Positions 27,613 to 36,735 of a DNA stretch of 64,000 nucleotides are shown one piece after another; position 1 is the stretch's first letter, and every line of letters starts with the position of its first letter. Origin of the DNA: JAVBMJ01 sp031551275 (GTDB taxonomy: Bacteria; Bacteroidota; Bacteroidia; Bacteroidales; Rikenellaceae); the NCBI GenBank assembly GCA_031551275.1, contig JAVBNX010000007.1:124001-188000 (forward strand). The letters are read 5' to 3'. A program made the translations under genes and the position numbers. The notes beneath the pieces were generated by a model. That model was given only the letters and a program-made list of their open reading frames with translations. It ran no database searches and was not told the origin of the DNA.

Positions 27613-30497
27613 GGCTGCGGAATCGATTTGAATAGTTTGACGGGACCCTCCACGCCGTTGGGCATCACGTTGCGGCGGGCGGTGTAGAGTTGTGCGGTGG
27701 GGTTGTCGGTCAGGCTTTTGCAGTAGTTCGACAGGATGGTGGTGTACTTGATCTCCAGGGTGTTGTCGCCCGGCTTGACGGCGTGCCCGATGTAGAACAA
27801 CGGATCGCCGTACCAGTAGCAGCCCACGTTTTGTCCGTTGAGCGTCACCTCGGCGATGCCTTTGTTCATCTCGCCCAGCAAAAGCCAGTCGCATTCGGCC
27901 TCGCACTCGAAGGTGGTCGTGTAGGTGACCACACCGGCGAAAGAACTCAGGCGGTCCATGGGTTTGTCGGCGGATTTGGCGCCGCCGGATTGATTGATCA
28001 CCCCGGTAGCCTCCTGGCGGGCGGTGGTCGAGGCGGCGAAGTTGGCCAGCTCGGGGAACTCCATGCTGAAGGTCTCGCCGTTGTGGTGGGCGAAATCCGC
28101 CTGCCAGGGGGTGGTGATCTGTTGGACCTCCTTCCCGGGCTTACGCAACAGGCCCAAATCGGGCTTGCCGTCGAGCTTGGGCTCGAAGACCAGCAGCAGG
28201 GAGTGGGCGGGGCGCAGCGAGAGGTGGAGTTTGTTCTTGTCGCCCGCCTTGACGCCCGAGTGGGGGTAGACCTTGCGCGTGCCGTCCTCGGGGCACCAGA
28301 CCCAGGGGGTTTTGCCGCCCGTGGGGAAGACTGCGTCGAGTTCGATGGTGTTGTACTTGTGGGTGTTGTTCACCAGCCAGATGTCCCGCTTGCCGTCTGT
28401 GGTGTGGATCTGGAAGATGTTTTTAGAAGGCTCGGAGAGCTCCACGTCGGGGGTTACCCCGGCTTGTTTGAGGGTGTTGCAGGTCCAGTCGAGCATCTCT
28501 TTGGGATTCGCGGGGGGATCGACGGCCAGGACTTGGTCGGGGAAGTCGGCGATCAAACGGGAGAAGATGTCGGACACGACGCGGTCGTTGCTCTTTGAGT
28601 CGGTGTAGGCCAGCGAACGGGAGGGCGCGGGGCCCACGACGATCAGCTTGCCGCCGCTTTGGACGAACCTGTCGATGGCCTGCGCCGTTTCGGGCTGCAG
28701 GGAGAGCGTGCTGCAAAGGATCAGCACCTTGTAGGACATGGGGCCGAAGTCGATGGAGCCTTTCTCCATGTTCGCACCTTTCAGTATAGACTCCCCGATG
28801 TAGTCGCACGAACTGCCCGCCTGGATGATCGATTCCCAGATGCGGAAGCAGTGCCACGGGGTGGTGTGGTAGGGGGTGCGGACCAGACCGTAGTCCGACC
28901 AGATGTCGCCCTCGGGGGGGAGGATGGCGATGGTTTTCTGCGGGGCCGTGTTCTGGAAGACCCAGCTCAGGCGGCTGTTGTACTCGACCCATTTGGGGAA
29001 GTAGGGCCACCAGGTGTTCTGCTCGTTGAAGTAGGTCCCGAACCGGACCCAACCCGGGAAGCCCGCCTCGGGAGGCGAGTAGTTGAAGCCGTGCAGCACG
29101 CTGTGGTTGAGTCCCGAGATGAAGTTCATGTCGTCGTGCATCTTGATGTCTTCAAGACTAACGCGGTAAATGCCTCCCGTATTGGTCATCGCCTCGTTGG
29201 AGACGATCTTTTTACCCCGCAAGTGGGCGCCCGAGGCGGCGAAAAGGTTCCAGATCTCGTAGCCGTGGCTCTGCGACCAGCTCCACTCCTCCTTCATCTG
29301 GGAGTTGATCCAGTTGTTGCCCTCGGGGATGTCGGCGATCATGTTGCCGTCCATCAAACCCATCAAAAACGGGTTGCCGTAGGCCTGGTAGCGCGCCAGA
29401 AGGCCGTTGTCGGTGCAGAACTGCTGGAAGGTGCGCACGAAGTTCTCCAAAAAAGTGTCGACCTGCAGGCGGTTGTAGTCGTACCTTACCCGTGCCAGTT
29501 GGTCCTTGAACTGGGGGGCGTAGTCGTTGGCGGCGTAGCCCCTGACCTGGTCGTAGAAGATAAAGGGGAAGAAGGGCTCGATCCGGTAGCCGTACTTTTC
29601 GAAGAAAAGGTCGCCCATCCCGGTGGTCCAGTTGGCCCCGGCCAACTCGATGCTGTCGCAGAACAAAGCCCGGATCAGGTCTTTCAAGGGGATGCCCGTG
29701 TCCTCGCTGATCTTGTGCAGGCGGTTGAGGTAGAACAGGACGGCCTCCTTGCTGTAATGGTTCAAAATGGGGCCCGTTGCGCCCAACACGCCGTAGTTGA
29801 CCTCGGAGTGGCCTTTTTGAAGCAAACCGTAGATCAGTTGGTAGCTGCCCATCGCGGGGACGGTCGCGGTCAGTTTGTTCGCCTGGATCGCCTCCTGCGT
29901 CAAATCGATTGCCCCCTCCACACCGTCGGCGTTCTTGGGGACCAGGCGGGCGAACAGGATCTCGGAGGTAGAAACCTTGCCCTCGTAGGTCCATATCTTC
30001 GAGCTGGCGGCCATGGCCAGATCTTCGAGTTGCTTCTCGGTCAGGTCGAACTTCTCTCCGGGTTTGCAGTCGATCCGGTTTTGGAGCACGCGCTGCACCG
30101 TCTGCTCGGTGGAGAGGCACTCGCCCCCGAAGGGCCAGCCCGAGCCGACGATCATATCGGTTACCATGCCGCGCTTTCTGGCCTCGTCGGAGGTAAATTC
30201 AAGCATCTCGTTCCACTCCCGGCTCAGCCACTCGATGGGCGGCGGGGCGGGGTAGGTCGCGTCTTCGGGCATGGCGATGGGGGTTACCTCGATCCCCGAT
30301 ATCCCCGCGGCCTGCATGATGTCGAGCTCGCGCGTGACCTCCGCCCGGGTCGGGCAGTTGCCGTTCCACCACCAGCGCATCATCGGGCGCGCCTCGGCGG
30401 GCGGGGTTTGGAAGCCCTCGTAGAGCTTGTCTTCAGGTTGGGCGCAGCAGCACAGGGCCAGGGCCAGCGCGGGTGCGAGGATGGAGGCGCTTTTCAT
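27609..30497 (-). CDS. GH106-like alpha-L-rhamnosidase
   Basis: 962-residue exported protein with a lipoprotein-type start (ALCCCAQ). The N-terminal signature RPMMRWWWNGN, followed by an AGISGIEV barrel strand, is the hallmark of the GH106 alpha-L-rhamnosidase family. Further barrel segments (IVGSGWPFGG, LKDLIRALFCDSIELAGANW) follow, then a C-terminal beta-sandwich with a jelly-roll-like end. It would remove terminal rhamnose from a glycan. Both ends overlap sulfatase genes by ATGA. Activity on a rhamnose derivative is the family expectation, not shown here. Confidence 0.85.
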   Translation of the reverse strand: MKSASILAPALALALCCCAQPEDKLYEGFQTPPAEARPMMRWWWNGNCPTRAEVTRELDIMQAAGISGIEVTPIAMPEDATYPAPPPIEWLSREWNEMLEFTSDEARKRGMVTDMIVGSGWPFGGECLSTEQTVQRVLQNRIDCKPGEKFDLTEKQLEDLAMAASSKIWTYEGKVSTSEILFARLVPKNADGVEGAIDLTQEAIQANKLTATVPAMGSYQLIYGLLQKGHSEVNYGVLGATGPILNHYSKEAVLFYLNRLHKISEDTGIPLKDLIRALFCDSIELAGANWTTGMGDLFFEKYGYRIEPFFPFIFYDQVRGYAANDYAPQFKDQLARVRYDYNRLQVDTFLENFVRTFQQFCTDNGLLARYQAYGNPFLMGLMDGNMIADIPEGNNWINSQMKEEWSWSQSHGYEIWNLFAASGAHLRGKKIVSNEAMTNTGGIYRVSLEDIKMHDDMNFISGLNHSVLHGFNYSPPEAGFPGWVRFGTYFNEQNTWWPYFPKWVEYNSRLSWVFQNTAPQKTIAILPPEGDIWSDYGLVRTPYHTTPWHCFRIWESIIQAGSSCDYIGESILKGANMEKGSIDFGPMSYKVLILCSTLSLQPETAQAIDRFVQSGGKLIVVGPAPSRSLAYTDSKSNDRVVSDIFSRLIADFPDQVLAVDPPANPKEMLDWTCNTLKQAGVTPDVELSEPSKNIFQIHTTDGKRDIWLVNNTHKYNTIELDAVFPTGGKTPWVWCPEDGTRKVYPHSGVKAGDKNKLHLSLRPAHSLLLVFEPKLDGKPDLGLLRKPGKEVQQITTPWQADFAHHNGETFSMEFPELANFAASTTARQEATGVINQSGGAKSADKPMDRLSSFAGVVTYTTTFECEAECDWLLLGEMNKGIAEVTLNGQNVGCYWYGDPLFYIGHAVKPGDNTLEIKYTTILSNYCKSLTDNPTAQLYTARRNVMPNGVEGPVKLFKSIPQP

Positions 30498-32098
30498 CGG
30501 TTCAGGTTACTTTTTCCGGTTGTAAAATAGGAGTCGTAGTCGGTCGGATTGACCCAGGAAGTTTGGTTCCAGGGCTCTTTGACCTCGCCGCTGACCACCC
30601 TTTCGTAGAAGTTCCACCCGTCTTGCAGGAAGATGGGATATTGGTCGAAAGCCTCGCCGCCGCCCACGATGCGCGGGTCCTGTTGGGCGGTAAGGCGCGC
30701 CAGCAGTTCGCTCTTCATCGCGCTCTTTTGCGCGGCGTAGGTCGCGTTGTCCGCCAGGTTGTCGACGCAGTCGATGTCTTTGCCCAGGTCGTACAACTCC
30801 TCGGCGGGGCGCTGGCCGAAGGAGAGCTGGAAGAAGCGGTCGTTCACGTCGGCGCGGCCCAGGTCGAGGATTACCGACTTGGTGGGCGAACCGTCCACGT
30901 CGAGCCAGCCCGTCTCGCGGTTGCCCGCGGGCCAGCGTTCGGGCGTGAGGTTGAGGATCAGCAGCAGGTTATCCCTTATGATGGCGCGCATGGGATAGCC
31001 CTGGTTCATGGGGCGGCCGTAGTCGTCCCGCTCGCGGCCGAGCAGGGCGCTCTTGCGCGATGCGGCGGCCTCTTTGCTCTGCTTGTCTTTGAAGATGTCG
31101 GTCAGGCTGCGGCCTGTGATGGGTTGCATGCCGCTCTGCTCCGCCGTGACGCCCGCCACCTCCAAAAAGGTGGGCGCGTAGTCGATAAAGCTGATGTAGC
31201 CGCTCTCCCTGCGGCCGGGCTTTTTGATCCCCCCGGGCCACATCATCGCGCAGGGCATGTGGTTGGAGTATTCGTAGTCGTTGGCCTTGGAGCGCGGGAA
31301 GGGCATTCCGTTGTCGGAGGTAACCACGATCAGGGTGTTTTGCAGCATACCGCGCTTTTCCAGCTCATTGATCATCGTGCCCAATTGGCGGTCGAAGTAT
31401 TCAAGCTCGTAGGCGTAGTCCAGCATATCGGTCCTCACGCTGTCGCAGTCGGGCCAGAAGGCGGGTACGCGGTCGATCATGTCTTTGGTCTTGCCGCCCA
31501 GGCGTTCGCCGGTGCCGAATTCGTATTTGCGGTGGGGCTCCCAGCCTCCGTACCAGAACATCCAGGGGCCCTCCTTGGCGTCGTCGAGGAACTGGGCGAA
31601 GTTGGCCGCGTAGTCGCAGTTGCTGACCTCAGAGGTCGGGGGTGTGGTTTTGTGCTGCTGGTAGCCCTTGCCGGTCAGCTGGCGGGGCTGGCCGTTGATC
31701 TTGCCCGGATCGCCGGGAGCCCAACCCTTGCCGGTAAAGGCCACCCGGTAGCCGTTGCGCGAGAGGGCCTCGGGGAATACGCCGAACTCGGCGGGGAAGA
31801 AGCAGATGTGGTTGCCCGCCTCCTTCAATTGCCAGGAGTTGCGCCCCGTGAGCACGCTGGCTCGCGAGGGCGCCGATTTGGCGTTGGGCGTGTAGCACTT
31901 CTCGAACAGGATCCCCTCGCGCGCCACGCGGTCGAAAGCGGGCGTGTTGACCCACGGGCAACCCACGGCGCTGAAGTGGTGGAAGGTGGCGTCGTCGGCG
32001 ATGCAGAACAGGATATTGGGCCTCTCGGCGGGTTTCTGTGCTTCGGCGCAACTGGCGGCCCCCAAAGCGAGGGCGGATAGAGTCAGGGCTTGTTTCAT
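30494..32098 (-). CDS. Ser-type S1 sulfatase, N-sulfoglucosamine sulfohydrolase-like
   Basis: 534 residues with a lipoprotein-like N-terminus (GAASC). The active-site motif is SAPSR in NAKSAPSRASVLTGRNSW, Ser-type. CIADDATF near the start and VTSDNGMPFPRSKAN match the heparan N-sulfatase (SGSH/S1_8-like) branch. The true bond cleaved is unknown. It is the first gene of the sulfatase / GH106 / sulfatase operon, divergent from the regulator, and its stop overlaps GH106 by ATGA. The start at 32098 was chosen for the signal peptide. Confidence 0.9.
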   Translation of the reverse strand: MKQALTLSALALGAASCAEAQKPAERPNILFCIADDATFHHFSAVGCPWVNTPAFDRVAREGILFEKCYTPNAKSAPSRASVLTGRNSWQLKEAGNHICFFPAEFGVFPEALSRNGYRVAFTGKGWAPGDPGKINGQPRQLTGKGYQQHKTTPPTSEVSNCDYAANFAQFLDDAKEGPWMFWYGGWEPHRKYEFGTGERLGGKTKDMIDRVPAFWPDCDSVRTDMLDYAYELEYFDRQLGTMINELEKRGMLQNTLIVVTSDNGMPFPRSKANDYEYSNHMPCAMMWPGGIKKPGRRESGYISFIDYAPTFLEVAGVTAEQSGMQPITGRSLTDIFKDKQSKEAAASRKSALLGRERDDYGRPMNQGYPMRAIIRDNLLLILNLTPERWPAGNRETGWLDVDGSPTKSVILDLGRADVNDRFFQLSFGQRPAEELYDLGKDIDCVDNLADNATYAAQKSAMKSELLARLTAQQDPRIVGGGEAFDQYPIFLQDGWNFYERVVSGEVKEPWNQTSWVNPTDYDSYFTTGKSNLNR

Positions 32099-32155
32099 GG
32101 CGTTTTTTAATTCCGGTCCGATCTGCATGCAAGTTAGCGAATCCCGGTTTATTTG

Positions 32156-32163
32156 CAAAGTTA
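32156..32163 (-). promoter_or_regulatory. -7 box of the sulfatase/GH106 operon
   Basis: The minus strand reads TAACTTTG (TAnnTTTG), giving a leader of about 50 bases before the start at 32098. It faces away from the regulator promoter in the same gap. Confidence 0.5.
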
Positions 32164-32252
32164 CCTGTTCATGCTGTTTGTCGTGGGCCAAATATTGTTC
32201 TATTACGGGCGACGAATTGTCCCTGCTGAAAAGTAATGCAAATAAATTCATA

Positions 32253-32260
32253 TATCTTTG
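32253..32260 (+). promoter_or_regulatory. -7 box of the hybrid two-component regulator
   Basis: TATCTTTG is a full consensus match that ends only 5 bases before the ATG at 32266, implying a leaderless or nearly leaderless mRNA. It also excludes the upstream ATG at 32236. Confidence 0.6.
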
Positions 32261-32265
32261 TGGCT

Positions 32266-35200
32266 ATGCGTTTCAGGATATTGGCCCTGTTTTTTATCCT
32301 TTGCCTGCCGGCAAAGGGCGTGTCGCTTCGTTTCGGATCGCTGACCTCGCGCGAGGGGCTGTCCCAAAGCGAGGTGTTGTGCATCGCCGAGGACAACCGG
32401 GGCTTTATCTGGCTGGGGACATACCACGGGCTGAACCGCTACGACGGCTACAACGTAGTTACCTATACCATCGATAAGAATACCGGGGGCAGGCTCTTGA
32501 GCAATACGGTCCGCGCCATTGCCGAGGACGCCTACGGGCGGCTGTGGGTCGGGACCGAGGGGGGGATCAACGTGATGGACCCCGTCACGCAGCAGTTCCA
32601 CAGCGTGGCCTTCCCGGCGGGCTCCAAGGCGGTCTCGGTAAGCAGCTTTTTGGTGGATGGGAACCTGCTCTGGATCGGGACCAACGACGGGTTGTACGGA
32701 TGCGAGGTCGCCTCGAAAGACCCGGCCGCGGTCGCCGTTACCATCCGGCGCATCCCCTTTCCCGAGATGGACGAACGGCCTTTGCAGAGGCTGCGCTCGT
32801 TGGTCAAATCCCCGGACGGGACGATCTGGGCCGGCTTTACCAGCCGGGCCGTGAGGTTCCGGTGCGGGCGCTCGCTCGAGCAGGTCGAGGCGATGGCCCT
32901 GCCCCCGGAGTTGGCCGGTCACCCGAGTATCGCGCTGAGCATCGATGGGGGCGGCAAGGTCTGGTCGGGGGGCAGCGACGGTTTGATGAGCTACGACCCC
33001 CGAAGCGGGGCTATCGACCGCTACGGCAAGGGAGAGGGGGAGGGCGAGCTGCCCTCCGGGGCGGTCTCGTCGATGATCGTCGACGGGGACGGCAACCTGT
33101 GGGTCGGGACCAAGGATGCGGGCGTGTGCATGGCCAAAGCCGCCGACCTGCAGGGCGGGAAGGTGGTTTTCAAACGCTATCAAAGTTCGGTGCTGGATCC
33201 CTATGGGATCAACTCCAACCTGGTTTTCAGCCTCTTCGTCTCCTCCGGCGGCATCCTTTGGGTGGGGACCGTGGGGAGCGGGGTCAATTATGCCGACCTG
33301 AAGGGCAGCCCGTTCGATCTGTTGACCATCCCCGCGGCGAGGAACGATCATTCCGCGTCGCCCAACTTTATCCGCGCCCTGTGGGCGGATCCCCTGGGCC
33401 GGCTTTGGGCCGGGACCCATTACAACGGCATGTTCCGGTTCGATCCTCAAAGGAAAGAGTGCGCCAAAGTGGGGCTGGACAGGGAGACGGTCTACCATAT
33501 CGCCCCCTTGCGGGGGGACTGCGCTTTGGTTTGCTCCTCCTCGGGGCTCTCCGTATGGCGGAAAAATCAAATGGTGGCGCAAGCTCCGCAAATTACCGCG
33601 ACCTGCTTCCATGCCGATAAAAGCAGCGAAACGATTTGGTGGGTGGCCACCATGGCGGGGTTGTACCGCGTGGAGATCGATCTGGGCGGTGGGGTGCCCG
33701 TTTTCCGCTCCGTGCGCCTGCAGACACGGGCTTACAGCCGGGTGGTGGCCTGCCAGAAGCAGCGCCGGCGGGTGTGGGTGGGCTGCGAGGGCGGCGGACT
33801 GAACAAAGTGACCCTCGATGAGCGGGAGATGGCCGAGGGGATCGTCGTCTTTATGCCCTCTTCCGACCCCAACTCGTTGAGCTACCCTTACGTCACGTCG
33901 ATCTGGGCGCAGGAGGCGGATGAAATATGGATCGGGACGCACAACGGGCTGGATAAGATGGAGATCCTGGAGGGCGACTCGGTCAGGTTTACCCGTTTCG
34001 GGGAGAAGGAGGGGTTGCCAAACAGTATGATACAGAGCTTGTTGGGCGACAGCCTCGGCAACCTGTGGATCGGGACCAACGCGGGGCTGACCCGTATGAA
34101 CCTCTCCACGTTGGAATGCCGGACCTTCGTGGCCTCGGACGGGTTGCAGGGCAACGAGTTCTCGGAGCACGCCTGCTGCACGGGTCCCGACGGGAAGCTT
34201 TATTTCGGTGGACTGAGCGGCATCACGGGCTTCTGTCCCGACAGGATCGGGGGCGTGGGCGACTGTTTGAAGGTGGTGTTGACCGGCTTTTACCTCTCGG
34301 GACGCCGTGTAGGCCCCGGGGAGCAGGATCCGGGAGTGCTCGCCGCGCCGATCTGGCTGACGGACGGCATGAAGCTCAAGCCGGGGCAGAACAACGTCCG
34401 TTTCGAGTTCTCGGCCATGCCGTTCGCCTCGCCCCAGAAGCCCCTCTACGCCTATAGACTGGAGGGCTACGACAAGGAGTGGACCTACACGGGGGCCGAC
34501 AACCGGATCGCCTCCTACACCAACCTGCCCTCGGGCGACTATATCTTCTCGGTAAAGGCGTCATGGGACGGGGCGGAGTGGTGCGGGGAGGTAACCAGCG
34601 TGGGCATCTATATCGCCACGCCCTTGTTGCTGAGGTGGTATGCGCTGCTGGTGTACGCGGCGTTGTTCGTCTTTTTGATCTGGTACTTTACCCGCCACTC
34701 GATCATCAAGAACACCACGCGCAACGAAATGGTCCTCGAAAAGGAGCACAACAGAAGGCTGCACGAGTTGGACAACCTGCGCACGCGCTTCTTTATCAAT
34801 ATATCGCACGACCTGCGTACGCCCCTTACCCTGATAATCGGACCTTTGGAGCAATTCTTCCGGGCGTACGCCCAGGACCCCGGGCTTTTGAAGAAGTTGG
34901 AGCCCGTCTACAAGAGCGCGGTCCGGCTGCGTTACCTGGTCGAACAACTCCTGGATTTCCGCCGCGTGGAGCTCTCGCAGGAGAAGCTGCACCTCAACCG
35001 GGTAAACGCGGGCGGGTGGCTCAGGGGGGAGGTCTCCCACTTCGACGTGATGATCCTGGACAAGGGGTTGGAGCTGCGGTTCGATATGCCCGACCGGGAC
35101 ACCGAGGTCATGATGGATTGCCGCAAGATGTCCAAGGTGGTCTTCAATTTGATGTCCAACGCGATCAAGTTTACCGACCGGGGTTTTATCCGGGCGGCGC

Positions 35201-36288
35201 TGGTCGTGGAGGATGAGATGCTCCGGTTTTCGATCCAAGACAGCGGGCGGGGTATCCCCCCGGAGAAGATCGGCCGCATCTTCGACCGCTTCTTTTCCGA
35301 TTCGAGCGGCGAGGGCTACGGCATCGGCCTCTCCCATTGCCGGGATCTGGTCGAGGCGCAGGGCGGGACACTGACCGTGGAGAGCGTGGTGGGGCAGGGA
35401 TCCGTGTTCACGGTCTCCATTCCCCGCATCGACCCGGCCGGGGACGAGCAGGGCCTGCCCCTGGAGTCGGGTATGGAGATGGCCATGGCGGAGAGTTACG
35501 TGCCCGCGCCGCCCCCCGGAGTCCTGGACCCGGCCCTGAAGACCGTGCTCGTGGTCGACGACAACGCGCGGATGAGGGAATATGTGCGAAGCTGCCTGCA
35601 ACACAATTATAACGTCGTGGAGGCGGCCGACGGGCAGCAGGGAGTGGATATGGCCGAGAGCCGGAACATCGATTTTATCATCAGCGACGTGATGATGCCC
35701 GTGATGGACGGCCTGGAATTCTGCAAGCGGATCAAGGAAAAGATCGAGACCAGCCACATCCCCGTCATCCTGCTTACCGCCAAAACGGACCCTCAGACCC
35801 AGTACGCCGGGTTGGAGAGCGGGGCGGACGACTACGTGGCCAAGCCGTTCGATATGGAGTTGTTGCTAAGGAAGATAGATACGATCCTCTCCAACCGCCG
35901 CCGGATGGTGGAGAGCCTCGGGGCGGGGGCGATCCTGACCCCTTCGCGGGTAATGGTCACGCCCTTGGACAAAAAATTCCTGACCTCCCTGATGGCAGCC
36001 ATCGAACAGAGGATGGACGACCCGGCCCTGACCGTGGAGCAGATCGAAAAGCAGATGGGCATGAGCCACTCCAATTTCTTCCGCAAGCTCAAATCGCTGA
36101 CCGGGCTCTCGGGCAAAGAGCTTTTGCAGGAGGTAAGGCTCAAGCGCGCCGCGCAACTTTTGGAACAGAGCGACCTGACCGTCAGTGAGATCGCCTACCA
36201 GACCGGATTCTCCGACCCGAAATACTTCTCACATTGCTTCAAGCAGAAGTACCACGTCTCCCCATCGGTTTACCGGGAGAGGAAATAA
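32266..36288 (+). CDS. Hybrid two-component system sensor/regulator (HTCS)
   Basis: A single 1340-residue protein that senses a breakdown oligosaccharide in the periplasm and activates the PUL. The order is signal peptide, two seven-bladed propellers of reg_prop repeats (many GLWVGT/IWIGT blades, about 20-710), Y_Y_Y domain (RLEGYDKEWTYTGADN), one membrane helix (about 791-811), and histidine kinase with H848 in SHDLRTPLTL. An ATPase domain (NAIKFTDRG), a receiver with D1141 in SDVMMPVMDG and a C-terminal AraC-type DNA-binding domain ending at the terminus follow. All catalytic residues look intact. It is divergent from the sulfatase operon. Confidence 0.95.
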   Translation: MRFRILALFFILCLPAKGVSLRFGSLTSREGLSQSEVLCIAEDNRGFIWLGTYHGLNRYDGYNVVTYTIDKNTGGRLLSNTVRAIAEDAYGRLWVGTEGGINVMDPVTQQFHSVAFPAGSKAVSVSSFLVDGNLLWIGTNDGLYGCEVASKDPAAVAVTIRRIPFPEMDERPLQRLRSLVKSPDGTIWAGFTSRAVRFRCGRSLEQVEAMALPPELAGHPSIALSIDGGGKVWSGGSDGLMSYDPRSGAIDRYGKGEGEGELPSGAVSSMIVDGDGNLWVGTKDAGVCMAKAADLQGGKVVFKRYQSSVLDPYGINSNLVFSLFVSSGGILWVGTVGSGVNYADLKGSPFDLLTIPAARNDHSASPNFIRALWADPLGRLWAGTHYNGMFRFDPQRKECAKVGLDRETVYHIAPLRGDCALVCSSSGLSVWRKNQMVAQAPQITATCFHADKSSETIWWVATMAGLYRVEIDLGGGVPVFRSVRLQTRAYSRVVACQKQRRRVWVGCEGGGLNKVTLDEREMAEGIVVFMPSSDPNSLSYPYVTSIWAQEADEIWIGTHNGLDKMEILEGDSVRFTRFGEKEGLPNSMIQSLLGDSLGNLWIGTNAGLTRMNLSTLECRTFVASDGLQGNEFSEHACCTGPDGKLYFGGLSGITGFCPDRIGGVGDCLKVVLTGFYLSGRRVGPGEQDPGVLAAPIWLTDGMKLKPGQNNVRFEFSAMPFASPQKPLYAYRLEGYDKEWTYTGADNRIASYTNLPSGDYIFSVKASWDGAEWCGEVTSVGIYIATPLLLRWYALLVYAALFVFLIWYFTRHSIIKNTTRNEMVLEKEHNRRLHELDNLRTRFFINISHDLRTPLTLIIGPLEQFFRAYAQDPGLLKKLEPVYKSAVRLRYLVEQLLDFRRVELSQEKLHLNRVNAGGWLRGEVSHFDVMILDKGLELRFDMPDRDTEVMMDCRKMSKVVFNLMSNAIKFTDRGFIRAALVVEDEMLRFSIQDSGRGIPPEKIGRIFDRFFSDSSGEGYGIGLSHCRDLVEAQGGTLTVESVVGQGSVFTVSIPRIDPAGDEQGLPLESGMEMAMAESYVPAPPPGVLDPALKTVLVVDDNARMREYVRSCLQHNYNVVEAADGQQGVDMAESRNIDFIISDVMMPVMDGLEFCKRIKEKIETSHIPVILLTAKTDPQTQYAGLESGADDYVAKPFDMELLLRKIDTILSNRRRMVESLGAGAILTPSRVMVTPLDKKFLTSLMAAIEQRMDDPALTVEQIEKQMGMSHSNFFRKLKSLTGLSGKELLQEVRLKRAAQLLEQSDLTVSEIAYQTGFSDPKYFSHCFKQKYHVSPSVYRERK

Positions 36289-36392
36289 TCCTGATTTTCA
36301 GCACAATCAAGCCATTGCACGGCCCAGCCCTCCCTTTTTGCTACCCAACTGTTAAGTTGTACCCAGCGCGGTCGCGGCAGCACCTTATACCC

Positions 36393-36420
36393 CTCCCTTC
36401 CCTACGGTTAGGGAAGGGAG
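36393..36420. repeat. REP-like perfect stem-loop
   Basis: An 11-bp stem, ctcccttccct / agggaagggag, with loop acggtt is followed by a GGAGGGATGGGTG tail. The same layout (C/T-G/A stem plus GGAGG..GGTG tail) recurs at 61331-61355, so both may be members of one dispersed palindromic repeat family. Confidence 0.5.
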
Positions 36421-36703
36421 ATGGAGGGATGGGTGATCGGAAATGGACTGCAAGGGAAGAGTGTAACGAATTCCCGTGCAGGCTTCGCGCCAATTCCTGA
36501 AATACTTTTAAAGGTAGAGTCAAAGCGGGTTGGGCTGGCCGGGTCGGGATATGGTAGGGCATGGGCCGTCAGGCCCAAATGGTACCCCGCGTCCTCGCCT
36601 GGGCGAGGGGCGACCTTTGTTGAGCGCCCGCTTAACCCCCGTAATGAACAAAATCCGGGTACCTTTTGGCCGTTTTCCGGGAGGTAACCCGATGCGGACG
36701 GGC

Positions 36704-36711
36704 TATCTTTG
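36704..36711 (+). promoter_or_regulatory. -7 box of the alpha-galactosidase gene
   Basis: TATCTTTG matches TAnnTTTG fully, 24 bases before the ATG at 36736. Confidence 0.5.
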
Positions 36712-36735
36712 CGGTAAATAGATCCGTTACCCGTT

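Larger units (their letters stand above)
36289..36735. other. Intergenic region with REP-like stem-loops
   Basis: 447 bases without a credible gene. It contains a perfect 11-bp hairpin at 36393-36420, then smaller palindromes (gggcc-gtca-ggccc near 36565 and cctcgcc-tg-ggcgagg near 36593). The alpha-galactosidase promoter is at the right end. The left part lies directly after the regulator stop and has no ordinary T-tailed terminator. Confidence 0.5.

Noticed and set aside
28659..30530. 623-codon plus-strand frame opposite the GH106 gene
   Set aside because: Antisense shadow of a well-supported gene; its product is low-complexity and rich in Val/Gly/Asp, without motifs.
36393..36420. Perfect hairpin after the regulator as a normal terminator
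   Set aside because: No T run on either strand and a repeat-like tail, so a REP-like element is the better reading.
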